64,000 nucleotides of DNA from Terripilifer sp031921685 (GCF_031921685.1 NZ_JAPDHU010000001.1:1364001-1428000); one strand, 5' to 3'. Positions 1 to 9,369 are shown, counted from the stretch's first letter. Notes: generated from the letters alone by a model not told the origin. Numbers and translations are program-made.

Positions 1-636
1 CGCGCCGATCTGCATGGCGTGAGCGGCGGCATAGAGAAACAATGAATGGGTCATCGTGCCGGGGGCCAACAGCACGTCATCGGCACTGACGCCGAACTCT
101 TCCTGTTCGACGGCGAAACTTTCGAGCCAGGAGCGATGATGCCGGCGATAGCCTTTCGGCAGACCGGTCGAGCCGGAGGTGAAGCCGACATAGAAGGGAC
201 TTAGGTCGCTGACTTCACGCTGCGGCAAAGGCTTTTCTTCGATTCCGCCGAAGGCTGCGATCAGCGCATCGGCATCGGGATGATCGTCGGGCACTTCGAT
301 CAGATGGGGATGGGCGGGCCGTTGATGGCTGATGACGAGGCCCGCATTAACTTGGTCGATGAGCGGCTGGCTCATGGCGAGCGGCCAATCGGGATCGAGA
401 ATCTGCGCTTCGCGACCGGTCGAAATGGTGGCGAGAAACAATGGCATGAAGCCGGGGCAATTGCGCAATTGCAGGGCAACCGCCGCACCATCCGGAACCG
501 CCGCGTCGATCAGGCGCGCCAGTTGATCACGCTGGCGCAGCAGCTCGCACCACGTGAACTCCGTCGCATCGCAGACCACCGCGCGCACCGTGGGACGGCG
601 CGCTGCGTGATCGGCGAGGGTCGCGCCAATGATCAT
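1..636 (-). CDS. Acyl-CoA synthetase / AMP-dependent ligase, N-terminal part (cut by window edge)
   Basis: Translating the minus strand from the ATG at 636 gives 212 residues that run off the window. The ATP/AMP-binding P-loop FTSGSTGLPKG is at residues 152-162, the hallmark of ANL-superfamily ligases that activate a carboxylic acid as an acyl-adenylate and usually transfer it to CoA. The start overlaps the bioY stop as ATGA, so it is translationally coupled to the biotin transporter. Substrate is unknown because the acyl-binding half is missing. By context it may activate a fatty or dicarboxylic acid linked to biotin or its pimeloyl precursor, but that is inference. The family call is firm, the substrate is not. 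Confidence 0.85.
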   Translation of the reverse strand, partial: MIIGATLADHAARRPTVRAVVCDATEFTWCELLRQRDQLARLIDAAVPDGAAVALQLRNCPGFMPLFLATISTGREAQILDPDWPLAMSQPLIDQVNAGLVISHQRPAHPHLIEVPDDHPDADALIAAFGGIEEKPLPQREVSDLSPFYVGFTSGSTGLPKGYRRHHRSWLESFAVEQEEFGVSADDVLLAPGTMTHSLFLYAAAHAMQIGA

Positions 637-1187
637 GCCTGGGTCCTTGGCGCGGCCACCGTTTGGCTCGGCATCAGCGAAGCGAGATAGGCGCAGGCCA
701 GTGCTTTCAATATGTCGCCCGGCACGAAGACGAGATCGGCGATCAAAGCCGCTTGCACGCTCATGCCGGTTTTCCAAACGAGACCGGCAACGCCCATGGC
801 ATGGATGACGATCACGCCACCGATGAGGCAGGCAAGGAGCGCGCGCAGGAATATGCCCGTGCCGTTTGTTCTTTGCATCACCCATCCGATGACGAAAGCA
901 CCAACGGGATAGCCGATCAGATAGCCCACCGACGGGCTGAACAGAATGCCCAGTCCGCCGCGGCCGCCCGCCAGCAGCGGCGCGCCCAAGAGTACGACGA
1001 AGAAGAAGAGAGCGACGGCGGCAAAGCCCAGACGCGCGCCAAGAAAGACGCCGGCCAGCATGACGCCCAGCGTCTGTAGGGTGATCGGCACGCCGCCGGC
1101 GAGCGGCAGATCGAGGCGCGGAAACAGGCCCAGAGCCGCGATCAGAGCGGCGAACAGACTGACGCGGACGAGGTCTCTCAGTTGCAC
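633..1187 (-). CDS. bioY: Biotin ECF transporter S component BioY
   Basis: This 184-residue, almost wholly hydrophobic inner-membrane protein is the substrate-binding (S) subunit that captures biotin for an energy-coupling-factor transporter. BioY-family signatures are visible: GGVPITLQTLG at about 31-41, GGRGGLG at about 74-80, and a GYLIGYPVG segment at about 88-96. Six membrane spans are expected and the length is normal. It lies on the same strand downstream of bioM and bioN but is separated from them by about 200 bp carrying a dispersed repeat, so it may depend on readthrough or its own promoter. Its stop overlaps the start of an acyl-CoA ligase. Confidence 0.95.
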   Translation of the reverse strand: MQLRDLVRVSLFAALIAALGLFPRLDLPLAGGVPITLQTLGVMLAGVFLGARLGFAAVALFFFVVLLGAPLLAGGRGGLGILFSPSVGYLIGYPVGAFVIGWVMQRTNGTGIFLRALLACLIGGVIVIHAMGVAGLVWKTGMSVQAALIADLVFVPGDILKALACAYLASLMPSQTVAAPRTQA

Positions 1188-1210
1188 GATATTTCTCTCA
1201 TTGAAGCCGC

Positions 1211-1374
1211 AGCCTAGGTGTCATCCCGGACACTTACACAGCAAGTGATCCGGGGACCAGGGGCGTGTGACGTTATTGACGCATATTGAGCTTGTGCCGC
1301 AGCGGCTTTTGAAATTCTACCGCACGCCCCTGGATCCCGGATCGCCTGCGGCGTCCGGGTTGACACTAAGGCTG
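1211..1374. repeat. Dispersed BIME-like element, copy 1 (complete)
   Basis: Two inverted arms face each other. The left arm reads GTGTCATCCCGGAC, a tip stem CACTT/AAGTG, then GATCCGGGG and CAGGGGC. The right arm has GCCCCTGGATCCCGGATC, tip GCC/GGC, then GTCCGGGTTGACAC. The outer flanks AGCCT and AGGCT extend the inverted repeat. It sits between bioN and bioY inside the biotin transporter locus. Confidence 0.85.
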
Positions 1375-1392
1375 CGGCATAGGCTTGCACCG

Positions 1393-2022
1393 TCATCGAG
1401 TCCCCCGGTCCACGCGATCTGACCGAGCCATATCGAAGCCGCGCGCCGTCAAGGCTTCCGACGCATGATCGGCGAGGCGCAGCACGTCGCTCAGGAAGGG
1501 CGCCAGCAGACGCAACGGCGGCCGGCGGCCAGTGCGGGCACGCCAGGCCTCCTCGCGCTTGCCCCACTCGCTCATGATCACCGGAATGAAGCGCAGCATC
1601 AACGCCACGGCGAGCGACAGACGGCGCTCGTCAAGTCCGAGCGGACGCAACAGCCGAAACACAGGTTGCAAGGCATCCATCATGTCGAGCATCGGCGTCG
1701 TCGCGGTGACGAGATCGGCCAGCGCCATCATCGCCACGAGGCGCAGCAAGGTGGCGAGTGCTATTTCCCAGCCGGAAGCATAGATCTGCAACAGGCCGAT
1801 GCCGACGAGCAGTGGCAGCAGCGGACGATAGAGTTTCAGGCGCGTGCCGGCTGAGGGAATGGTGACGATGTAAACGCCGAGGATGACGACGAAAGCGATC
1901 AGCAACGGCACCCACTCGCTCATCCAGCCGAGCAGGATCGAGACGACGGCCAGCGCCAAAAGCTTGGTGCCGGCACCGATGCGATGCAGCCAGGTCTGTT
2001 GCGCGACATGCGGCGCGATCAT
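1393..2022 (-). CDS. bioN: ECF transporter transmembrane (T) component BioN
   Basis: The membrane-embedded coupling subunit of an ECF transporter, linking the ATPase BioM to the S component BioY. The protein (209 residues) has several hydrophobic helices followed by a C-terminal cytoplasmic part with the two Ala-Arg-X coupling motifs typical of EcfT proteins (ART near residue 158 and ARG near 190), which dock into the ATPase. I start it at the ATG at 2022, which overlaps the bioM stop as ATGA; an upstream in-frame ATG at 2043 would add seven poorly conserved residues inside bioM. Assignment to biotin rather than another vitamin rests on neighbouring bioY. Confidence 0.9.
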   Translation of the reverse strand: MIAPHVAQQTWLHRIGAGTKLLALAVVSILLGWMSEWVPLLIAFVVILGVYIVTIPSAGTRLKLYRPLLPLLVGIGLLQIYASGWEIALATLLRLVAMMALADLVTATTPMLDMMDALQPVFRLLRPLGLDERRLSLAVALMLRFIPVIMSEWGKREEAWRARTGRRPPLRLLAPFLSDVLRLADHASEALTARGFDMARSDRVDRGTR

Positions 2023-2711
2023 GGTGCGGCCTGCGCGTCGCAATGGGCGCGATAGGCGCGCAGCACATTTTCCGGCGTGCCATCGCCGGCCACGCGCCCG
2101 TCGTCGAGCCAGATGAGGCGATCAAAATCCCGCATGGCGTCGAGATCGTGGCTCGCCATGACGATCTGCTGCGGCAGGCTCGCCAACAGCCGCAGGAACA
2201 TGTTGCGGGCTCGCAGATCAAGACTCGAGAACGGCTCGTCGAGAACGATCAGCGCCGGCTCGCAGACCAGAACCGCGAGAATGCACAGGTGCTGCTTCTG
2301 GCCGTCGGACAATTCGGCGACGGAACGCTCGCACCAATCGGCGCAATTGTGCCGCGTGAGGAAGTCTCGCGCCACCGCGGTCGCCGCCTTTGCATCGAGC
2401 CCACGCTCGCGCAGGCCGAAGGCGATTTCCTCGAGGCTCGTCGGAAAAACGATCTGATGTTCGGGATTTTGAAAGATGAAGCCGACGCTACCGGGCAATT
2501 GCGCCCGGCTGGCTTGCGTGTCCAGACCATGCACGGTGACCTGCCCCTGATCGGGCAGGAGCAGGCCGTTGAGCAGCCGCAGCAGCGAACTCTTGCCGGC
2601 CCCGTTGACGCCGACGAGACCGATGCGGCGCTCGTCCATATTCAAATTCAACTGATGCAGCACGGTGCGGCCATTGCGCGCCAGCGTCACATCCTTCACT
2701 GCAATGGTCAT
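2019..2711 (-). CDS. bioM: ECF transporter ATP-binding protein BioM
   Basis: Cytoplasmic ABC ATPase of 230 residues that powers biotin uptake. It shows Walker A GVNGAGKS at about 34-41, a Q-loop FQNPEHQ near 80, a signature LSDGQ near 135 (D replacing the first G of LSGGQ), Walker B LIVLDEP near 155 and the switch histidine in ASHDLD. It is the first gene of the bioM-bioN-(repeat)-bioY set, transcribed away from the quinone oxidoreductase gene. I looked upstream for the BioR operator TTATMKATAA and saw none in the 175-bp divergent gap. Confidence 0.93.
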   Translation of the reverse strand: MTIAVKDVTLARNGRTVLHQLNLNMDERRIGLVGVNGAGKSSLLRLLNGLLLPDQGQVTVHGLDTQASRAQLPGSVGFIFQNPEHQIVFPTSLEEIAFGLRERGLDAKAATAVARDFLTRHNCADWCERSVAELSDGQKQHLCILAVLVCEPALIVLDEPFSSLDLRARNMFLRLLASLPQQIVMASHDLDAMRDFDRLIWLDDGRVAGDGTPENVLRAYRAHCDAQAAP

Positions 2712-2886
2712 GGTGCCGGTCGTGCCGCCTGACTGTACCGCCGCCTGCGCGGCTGCGGCGCCCTTCTAGCAAGAGGTATGCGGCAGCGCAAAACGGGGTT
2801 CCACTTGGGACCCAAAGGAACTTTAATCCGGTGAGCTTGTTTTCCTGCCGACGGGACATGTATGGAAGGCCTAATGGAGGGCACCC

Positions 2887-3864
2887 ATGCTGGCTGGCTG
2901 GTATGAACGTTGTGGTCCGGCGGACGAAGTCATCAGCGTCGGTGAGATCGAAAAGCCTTTGGCCGGCCCCGGCGAAGTGCTGGTGCGCGTCCATGCCTCC
3001 GGCATCAACCCCTCCGACTACAAACGCCGCGCCAATATAAAGGCCGGCATGGAATTTCCGCGCATCGTGCCGCATTCGGACGGCGCCGGCACCGTCGCCG
3101 CGCTGGGACCCGGCGTCAGCAATTATCGCGTCGGCGACCGTGTCTGGATATTCAACGCGCAATGGGCCCGGCCGATGGGCTCGGCCGCCGAATTCGTCAG
3201 CCTGCCTTCGATACAGGTGCGGCCGCTGCCGAACTGCGTCAGCTATGAAGAGGGCGCGTGTCTCGGCATTCCCGCCATGACCGCCTATCACGCCGTCTTT
3301 CGCGACGGGCCGGTGAAGGGGCAAACGGTCTATGTGCCGGCGGCGACGGGTCGGGTCGGCGCCTATGCCATTCAATTCGCCCGCTGGGGCGGCGCCCGCG
3401 TCATCGCCAGCACCGGCTCACGCGATCGCATGGACGAGATCAAGGCGCTCGGCGCCGATGTAGTTCTTGAGCGTTCCAGCGATCTGGCGCAGGCCATCAT
3501 GGACAAGACCGATGATTGTGGCGTCGACCGCATCATCGAGATCGATTTCGGCAACCGGATCGGCTTCAATGAACAGATCGTCGCCGAGGGCGGCACGATC
3601 GTCTCCTATGGCGCCGCAACACCAGGCAAAGCCGAGATCACCCTGTCGCCCAGGCGTGCGCGCAACATGTCGGTGCATTTCATCTTCGTCTATCTGCTGT
3701 CGGATGCGCAGAAGCAGACGACCTGCGACGGCATTCTGCAGGCGATCCGCGACAAGGCCTTGCGACATCGCATCGCCGGCAGCGTGCCATTGATGGATCT
3801 GGCGCGCGCCCATCGCGAGGCGGAAGCGCAAGCCGGCACCGGCCATATGATCGTGACGCTGTAA
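2887..3864 (+). CDS. Quinone oxidoreductase / MDR-family NADPH-dependent reductase
   Basis: A 325-residue medium-chain dehydrogenase/reductase of the zeta-crystallin (Qor) type. The N-terminal GroES-like part contains GINPSDYKRR. The Rossmann part carries AATGRVGAYAIQFA in place of the usual AAAGGVG nucleotide-binding turn. The GHE zinc motif of alcohol dehydrogenases is absent, so an NADPH-dependent quinone or enone reductase is expected rather than an alcohol dehydrogenase. The ATG at 2887 follows a GGAGGG Shine-Dalgarno at 2875-2880. The next gene starts 11 bp downstream, suggesting co-transcription. Substrate is not determinable. Confidence 0.88.
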   Translation: MLAGWYERCGPADEVISVGEIEKPLAGPGEVLVRVHASGINPSDYKRRANIKAGMEFPRIVPHSDGAGTVAALGPGVSNYRVGDRVWIFNAQWARPMGSAAEFVSLPSIQVRPLPNCVSYEEGACLGIPAMTAYHAVFRDGPVKGQTVYVPAATGRVGAYAIQFARWGGARVIASTGSRDRMDEIKALGADVVLERSSDLAQAIMDKTDDCGVDRIIEIDFGNRIGFNEQIVAEGGTIVSYGAATPGKAEITLSPRRARNMSVHFIFVYLLSDAQKQTTCDGILQAIRDKALRHRIAGSVPLMDLARAHREAEAQAGTGHMIVTL

Positions 3865-3874
3865 TCACGATGCC

Positions 3875-4309
3875 ATGATCGCTGGTCTGTACGCGACCTT
3901 GTTCGCCACGGCCTTTCTGGCCGCGACCATATTGCCGTTTTCCTCCGAAGTGGTGCTGGCGGGCTATCTCGCCACCAGCGACCGGCCGTGGGTGATGCTG
4001 ATCGCCGTCGCCAGTCTCGGCAATGTGCTGGGATCGATCACCAATTGGATTCTAGGACGCGGGCTGACGGCGTTTCGTGATAAACGCTGGTTCCCCGTTG
4101 ATGCGGCGGCACTGGCGCGGGCCGAGGGCTGGTATCATCGCTACGGCCGCTGGTCTTTGTTGCTGAGCTGGGTGCCCGTGATCGGCGATCCGCTGACGGT
4201 GATCGCCGGCTTCCTGCGCGAACCGCTGTGGATTTTCGTTTTGATCGTCGGCGTGGTGAAGGTGGCGCGCTATCTCGTGGTGGCGGCGGCGGTGGCGGGG
4301 TTCGTTTGA
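3875..4309 (+). CDS. YqaA/DedA-like (VTT-domain) membrane protein
   Basis: A 144-residue inner-membrane protein resembling the YqaA branch of the DedA/VTT superfamily. It begins with a hydrophobic helix, has the SSEVVLAGYL segment near 23-32, GNVLGSITNWILGRG near 49-63 and a W(V)PVIGDPLTVIAGFLR stretch near 103-118, all typical of YqaA proteins. DedA relatives act in membrane lipid or proton homeostasis; the specific role of YqaA is unknown. It follows the oxidoreductase by 11 bp and probably shares its transcript. Family confidence is good, function is open. Confidence 0.85.
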   Translation: MIAGLYATLFATAFLAATILPFSSEVVLAGYLATSDRPWVMLIAVASLGNVLGSITNWILGRGLTAFRDKRWFPVDAAALARAEGWYHRYGRWSLLLSWVPVIGDPLTVIAGFLREPLWIFVLIVGVVKVARYLVVAAAVAGFV

Positions 4310-4340
4310 GATAGACACACGCTAGATGCCAGTCGCATGG

Positions 4341-4505
4341 CCTCCGTGTCATCCTGGACGCGCGCAGCGCGATCCGGGATCCAGAGCGTGTGGTACAGTA
4401 TCAAAAGTGGCTGTGGCGCAGGCCTAACGTGCGGCGGCAAGCGACCGTCACGCGCCCCTGGATCCCCGCTCGCCTGCTACGCAGGCGTCGGGGATGACAC
4501 CGAGG
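4341..4505. repeat. Dispersed BIME-like element, copy 2 (complete)
   Basis: Left arm CCGTGTCATCCTGGAC with tip GCGC/GCGC, then GATCCGGGATCCAGAGCG. The right arm has GCCCCTGGATCCCCG, an enlarged tip CGCCTGC/GCAGGCG, then TCGGGGATGACACCG. The element fills the convergent gap between the YqaA and class II aldolase genes. Confidence 0.85.
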
Positions 4506-4561
4506 CACAGGATTTTTCTGCGAAGCCTACGTGTCCCGCACGACGCACCGCAGCCGCGAGA

Positions 4562-5266
4562 CTAGCCCTTGATCTGCCGGCGCACCTTGCGCACCAGATA
4601 ATCGAAATTGATCTTGTGCTGTTCCGGGCGGCAAATCTTGTCGTGCAGGCGCATGATGTCGTCGCGCGGGAATTCTTCGCCGACCGAGCCGGTGGATTCG
4701 GCGAGAATTTGAATCTGCGCGGCGTTCTCCAGCATGATCGTCAGGATCACGCATTCCTCCAACGTGCCGCCGACCGTGGCGACGCCGTGGTTTTTCAGGA
4801 AGGCCGCCTTGCTGCCGCCCAGCGCCTTGGCGACGCCGGCGCCCATCTCCTTCGAGCGGATGAGATCGATCGTATCGCGGTAGACGCCGATGCCGTCGGC
4901 GAAGACGGCGCTCGGCTGGCTGATCATGCGCAGCGGCCGATCAGTGGCCGAGACGGCGACGGCATAGGTCGGATGGGCGTGGATGACCGAATGCACGTCG
5001 GGCCGGATACGGAAGATTTCGGAATGGATGTAGACTTCACTGTGGCGCGGGCCGCCGCCGGCGATCTTCTCGCCTTCGATGTTGCAGGTGACGATATTGT
5101 CCATCGTCATCTCGTCGAAGCCGAAGCTGTGCGGTTTCATATAGAAGAGATTGGGTTCGCCCGGCACGCGGATCGACACATGGCCGCGCGTGAAATCGCC
5201 GAGGCCCGCAGCCTCGAGCACCAGGCCCGCATCGATCAGTTTCTGCTTGGCTTCATCCTTGGTCAT
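4562..5266 (-). CDS. Class II aldolase/adducin family protein
   Basis: A 234-residue class II aldolase-fold enzyme of the FucA/AraD type. The metal-binding region HAHPTYAVA and the later KNHGVATVG supply the histidines expected for a zinc-dependent sugar-phosphate aldolase or epimerase. I start at the ATG at 5266 because CCGGAGGAAAC lies just upstream; a longer frame to 5335 would add an arginine/proline-rich leader without an RBS. It is divergent from the DUF1993 gene, and the gap contains a perfect GntR/FadR-type palindrome. The substrate cannot be told; related proteins act on fuculose-, rhamnulose- or tetronate phosphates. Confidence 0.88.
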   Translation of the reverse strand: MTKDEAKQKLIDAGLVLEAAGLGDFTRGHVSIRVPGEPNLFYMKPHSFGFDEMTMDNIVTCNIEGEKIAGGGPRHSEVYIHSEIFRIRPDVHSVIHAHPTYAVAVSATDRPLRMISQPSAVFADGIGVYRDTIDLIRSKEMGAGVAKALGGSKAAFLKNHGVATVGGTLEECVILTIMLENAAQIQILAESTGSVGEEFPRDDIMRLHDKICRPEQHKINFDYLVRKVRRQIKG

Positions 5267-5349
5267 CGTTTCCTCCGGCTCCTTGATTGGCCTTGGCGCT
5301 GCTCGTGGACGATTTGGTCGCGGCTGGCAAGCCACCCGCCACGATCCAC

Positions 5350-5360
5350 TGGTTTTACCA
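5350..5360. promoter_or_regulatory. Candidate GntR (FadR-subfamily) operator
   Basis: The 11-base palindrome TGGTTTTACCA fits the TNGTNNNACNA consensus known for FadR-subfamily GntR regulators. It lies about 84 bp upstream of the class II aldolase start and in the shared divergent region with the DUF1993 gene. No GntR gene is in this window, so the regulator would be elsewhere. Confidence 0.35.
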
Positions 5361-5538
5361 TTTGGAGAAAAGCCGTAAGGGTGGCTCCATCCAATTGAAA
5401 TAGTTCAAATATCTTAGCCGTTCTCCGCATGATTTGCAGAGGATGCGCACAGGTGTCCCAAGCGTCTTCACCTGCTTGCCATCGGCCGCAAATCCGGGGC
5501 AATGTCGCCCCCGGTTCGGTAGGGAGGATAAAAAAGAC

Positions 5539-6066
5539 ATGACGATTTCGCTCCACGAGGCATCGGTGCCCGTTTTCACGCAGATGCTCACGGGGGTTTC
5601 GACCCTGCTGGACAAATTGTGCGAACAGGCGGCGGTGAAGAAGATCGATCCGGTGCTGTTTCTCAACGAACGCCTCTATCCCAACATGTTCACCTATGGC
5701 CGGCAGTTGCAGGCCATGTGCGACTGGGCCAGCAATACCACCGCCTGGTTGGCCGGCGTCTCACCGCCGAAATTCGACAATACGGAGCGGACCATCGCCG
5801 ACTGGCAGGCGCGCATTAAGAAGACGCTGGACTTCATCGCCAGCGCCGATACCGCCGCGATCGACGGTGCCGAGGAAAAAGACATCGTCTACCCGGCGGC
5901 CGGCGGCACGCGCCAGATGAAGGGCAAGGATTTTCTGCTGCATCAAGCGCTGCCGCAGTTTTATTTTCACGTCACGATCGCCTATGCGATCTTGCGGGCC
6001 CGCGGTATCGACTGCGGCAAGCGGGATTTCATGGGTCCGATTCCGCGCATGACCCAACTCACCTGA
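5539..6066 (+). CDS. DUF1993 domain-containing protein
   Basis: A 175-residue soluble protein matching the DUF1993 family, which has a DinB/YfiT-like four-helix fold of unknown function. Characteristic stretches are the N-terminal SLHEASVPVFTQML, FNERLYPNMFTYGRQ-like sequence near 45-58 and HVTIAYAILRARG near the C terminus. The ATG at 5539 is preceded by AGGGAGG at 5521-5527; a longer frame from 5434 lacks a ribosome site. It is followed after 36 bp by a RidA gene on the same strand. No biochemical role can be inferred. Confidence 0.85.
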   Translation: MTISLHEASVPVFTQMLTGVSTLLDKLCEQAAVKKIDPVLFLNERLYPNMFTYGRQLQAMCDWASNTTAWLAGVSPPKFDNTERTIADWQARIKKTLDFIASADTAAIDGAEEKDIVYPAAGGTRQMKGKDFLLHQALPQFYFHVTIAYAILRARGIDCGKRDFMGPIPRMTQLT

Positions 6067-6102
6067 AGCAAAGCAACTTACCTAAGCAAAGAAGGACAAG
6101 TG

Positions 6103-6453
6103 ATGATTAAGCGTATCGAAGCCGGCGCACGCATGAGCAAGGCCGTGGTTCACGGCAACACGGTCTATCTGGCTGGCCAGGTCGCGGACAAGACCAAGGG
6201 CAAGAGCGTCACCGAACAGACGACCGAGATCCTGTCGATCATCGACGGCCTGCTGGAACAGGCCGGCTCCGACAAGACGAAGCTGCTCTCCGCCAACATC
6301 TGGCTGCCCGACATGGCGACCTTCGGCGAGATGAACGCGGTGTGGGACAAGTGGGTGATCGCCGGCCAGGCTCCGGCCCGCGCGACGGTGGAATCCAAGC
6401 TCGCCGGCCCCGACTATAAGGTCGAGATCGCCGTCATTGCGGCGATTGAATAA
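6103..6453 (+). CDS. RidA family protein (YjgF/YER057c/UK114)
   Basis: A 116-residue protein of the RidA family, trimeric enzymes that hydrolyse reactive enamine/imine intermediates released by PLP enzymes. The segment MSKAVVHGNTVYLAGQVAD, the helix TEQTTEILSIIDGLLEQAG and the C-terminal APARATVESKLA are diagnostic; the conserved arginine is in the last. The ATG at 6103 is preferred over the overlapping GTG at 6100 because GAAGGAC is correctly spaced. It lies tail to tail with moeB-like, only 3 bp apart. Whether it is a true deaminase or one of the many RidA paralogues is not decided. Confidence 0.92.
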   Translation: MIKRIEAGARMSKAVVHGNTVYLAGQVADKTKGKSVTEQTTEILSIIDGLLEQAGSDKTKLLSANIWLPDMATFGEMNAVWDKWVIAGQAPARATVESKLAGPDYKVEIAVIAAIE

Positions 6454-6456
6454 TCA

Positions 6457-7254
6457 TTAAACGGAACCGGCCTTTTCGCCATTGAGCGGATTGGCCGGAT
6501 CCCATTCATATTGCATGGTCTCGAAGCGCATCGACCAGGCATCGACCAACAATAGGCGGCCGATCAAAGCGTCGCCGAAACCAACGATCTGGCGCACGAC
6601 TTCCATCGCCATCATCGCCCCCATCGTGCCGGTCAGGGCGCCGAGAACGCCCGCTTCCGAACAGGTCGGCACTGTGCCTGCCGGTGGTGGCTCTGGGAAC
6701 AGGCACCGATAAGTCGGATTGGGCTTGCCGTGTTCGCTACGGTCGAACGGGCGCAAGGTCGTCAGCGATCCATCGAACACGCCGACCGCCGCCGTGACCA
6801 GCGGCTTGCCCTCGAAGAAACAGGCGTCGGACACCGCATAGCGCGTCTCGAAATTGTCTGAGCCATCGGCGACCAGATCATAATCGCGGACCAGGGCACG
6901 GGCATTGTCCGCATCGAGCCGCAGCACATGCGAGACGAAGGAGACATGCGGATTGAGCCGGCCAACCGCATCGCGCGCGCTGTCGAGCTTCAGGCGGCCG
7001 ACATCGGCGGTGCTGTGGATCACCTGCCGCTGCAGATTGGAAAGTGCGACGGTATCGTCATCGACGACGCCGATCGTGCCGACGCCGGCGGCGGCGAGAT
7101 ATTGAATAAGGGGAGAACCAAGCGCGCCGGCGCCGATGACGAGAACGCGCGCGCTTTTCAGCTTCTGCTGGCCCGGACCGCCGATGCCGCGCAGCACGAT
7201 ATGGCGGGCATAGCGTTCGATTTCTTCTTCGTTCAGTTTTTCAAGCTGTTTCAT
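6457..7254 (-). CDS. moeB: MoeB/ThiF-family adenylyltransferase
   Basis: A 265-residue E1-like enzyme that adenylates the C-terminal glycine of a ubiquitin-like sulfur carrier (MoaD or ThiS). The nucleotide-binding GAGALGSP is near 42-49, followed by DDDTVALSNLQRQ, the conserved DGSDNFETRY near 130-140 and the active-site VPTCSEAG. E. coli MoeB has paired CxxC zinc motifs; here only isolated cysteines are seen (for example YRCLF), so zinc binding may be lost. No moaD, moaE or thiS is adjacent, so molybdopterin versus thiamine function cannot be decided. The symbol is by best family resemblance. Confidence 0.82.
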   Translation of the reverse strand: MKQLEKLNEEEIERYARHIVLRGIGGPGQQKLKSARVLVIGAGALGSPLIQYLAAAGVGTIGVVDDDTVALSNLQRQVIHSTADVGRLKLDSARDAVGRLNPHVSFVSHVLRLDADNARALVRDYDLVADGSDNFETRYAVSDACFFEGKPLVTAAVGVFDGSLTTLRPFDRSEHGKPNPTYRCLFPEPPPAGTVPTCSEAGVLGALTGTMGAMMAMEVVRQIVGFGDALIGRLLLVDAWSMRFETMQYEWDPANPLNGEKAGSV

Positions 7255-7332
7255 GGCCGCAAACTATCAGCTTCTCCCCCGTTGATGCCATACGCTTCCC
7301 GCAGGGCCTGATCTCGTTTAGAGCAGGCAACC

Positions 7333-8007
7333 ATGTTCAGAACCCTCCTTATTCTGCAAATTGTCGCCATTGCTCTCGTCATGCTCGTCTTTGGCCTGTG
7401 GCCACAGCTCGATCTCGATGCTGCCAGAGCCTTCGTCGGCAGCGACGGGCTGTTCATCGGCGCGACGCGCGCCGGCATTGCCTTGCGTTATGTATTCTAT
7501 GTGGCGCCGCTGGCGCTGGCGATCATCCTGCTGCTGCTGTGGCTCATCGCCAAGCGGCGCATGCTGCACTGGCCGGTGCCGGGCAACAAAGCGATGGCCT
7601 TCATCATCCTCTGCCTGGCGCTGGGGCCGGGGCTGCTGACCAATGTCATTCTGAAAGAGCATTCGCACCGTCCGAGACCCTTTCATGTCATCGAGGTCAA
7701 CAAGGGCGGCATCTGGCCGTTTCGGCCCTGGTATAAATTCGACGGCCAATGCCAGAGCAATTGCTCCTTCGTCTCCGGCGAGGCCTCGTCCTCCATGTGG
7801 ACCCTGGCGCCCGCCCTGGTCGCGCCGCCGCAGATCCGGGCGGCGGCGATCGCCGGCTCGATCGTCCTGACGATCGCCACCAGCGTCTGGCGCATGGCGC
7901 TCGGCGGCCATTTCCTGTCCGACGTTTTGCTCGGGGCCTTGTTGACCAGCCTACTGATCACCTTGGTCTATGGGGCGATGTTTCGTCGCTCCCCGCCGCA
8001 GGCATAA
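7333..8007 (+). CDS. PAP2-family membrane phosphatase
   Basis: A 224-residue inner-membrane phosphatase of the PAP2 superfamily, as in LpxE, PgpB and undecaprenyl-diphosphate phosphatases. Membrane helices alternate with the three phosphatase motifs: KEHSHRPRP near 100-108, CSFVSGEAS near 140 (in place of PSGH) and SVWRMALGGHFLSDVLLG near 183-200, which holds the catalytic histidine and aspartate. The middle motif departs from the classical PSGH, as in lipid A phosphatase relatives. It is divergent from moeB and upstream of argG. The substrate is probably a lipid pyrophosphate or phosphate, not further resolvable. Confidence 0.88.
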   Translation: MFRTLLILQIVAIALVMLVFGLWPQLDLDAARAFVGSDGLFIGATRAGIALRYVFYVAPLALAIILLLLWLIAKRRMLHWPVPGNKAMAFIILCLALGPGLLTNVILKEHSHRPRPFHVIEVNKGGIWPFRPWYKFDGQCQSNCSFVSGEASSSMWTLAPALVAPPQIRAAAIAGSIVLTIATSVWRMALGGHFLSDVLLGALLTSLLITLVYGAMFRRSPPQA

Positions 8008-8032
8008 GGCAGATTCTGGGCTTTTGCGCCTC

Positions 8033-8060
8033 TTGCGCCCCCTTGGCGCCTGACTATAGT
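8033..8060 (+). promoter_or_regulatory. Candidate sigma-70-type promoter of argG
   Basis: TTGCGC at 8033-8038 and TATAGT at 8055-8060 are separated by 16 bp in the 123-bp gap before argG. The -35 match is weak, so this is a candidate only. Confidence 0.3.
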
Positions 8061-8130
8061 CCCGGCCGATCCAAACCCGCCGCGCCCGAGCCTTCGTGTC
8101 GCGCGACCGTTTCCAGAGAGTTTTCAGCCC

Positions 8131-9369
<1,239 letters not shown>

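Noticed and set aside
2712..2886. BioR operator before bioM
   Set aside because: The TTATMKATAA palindrome is not present in the gap.
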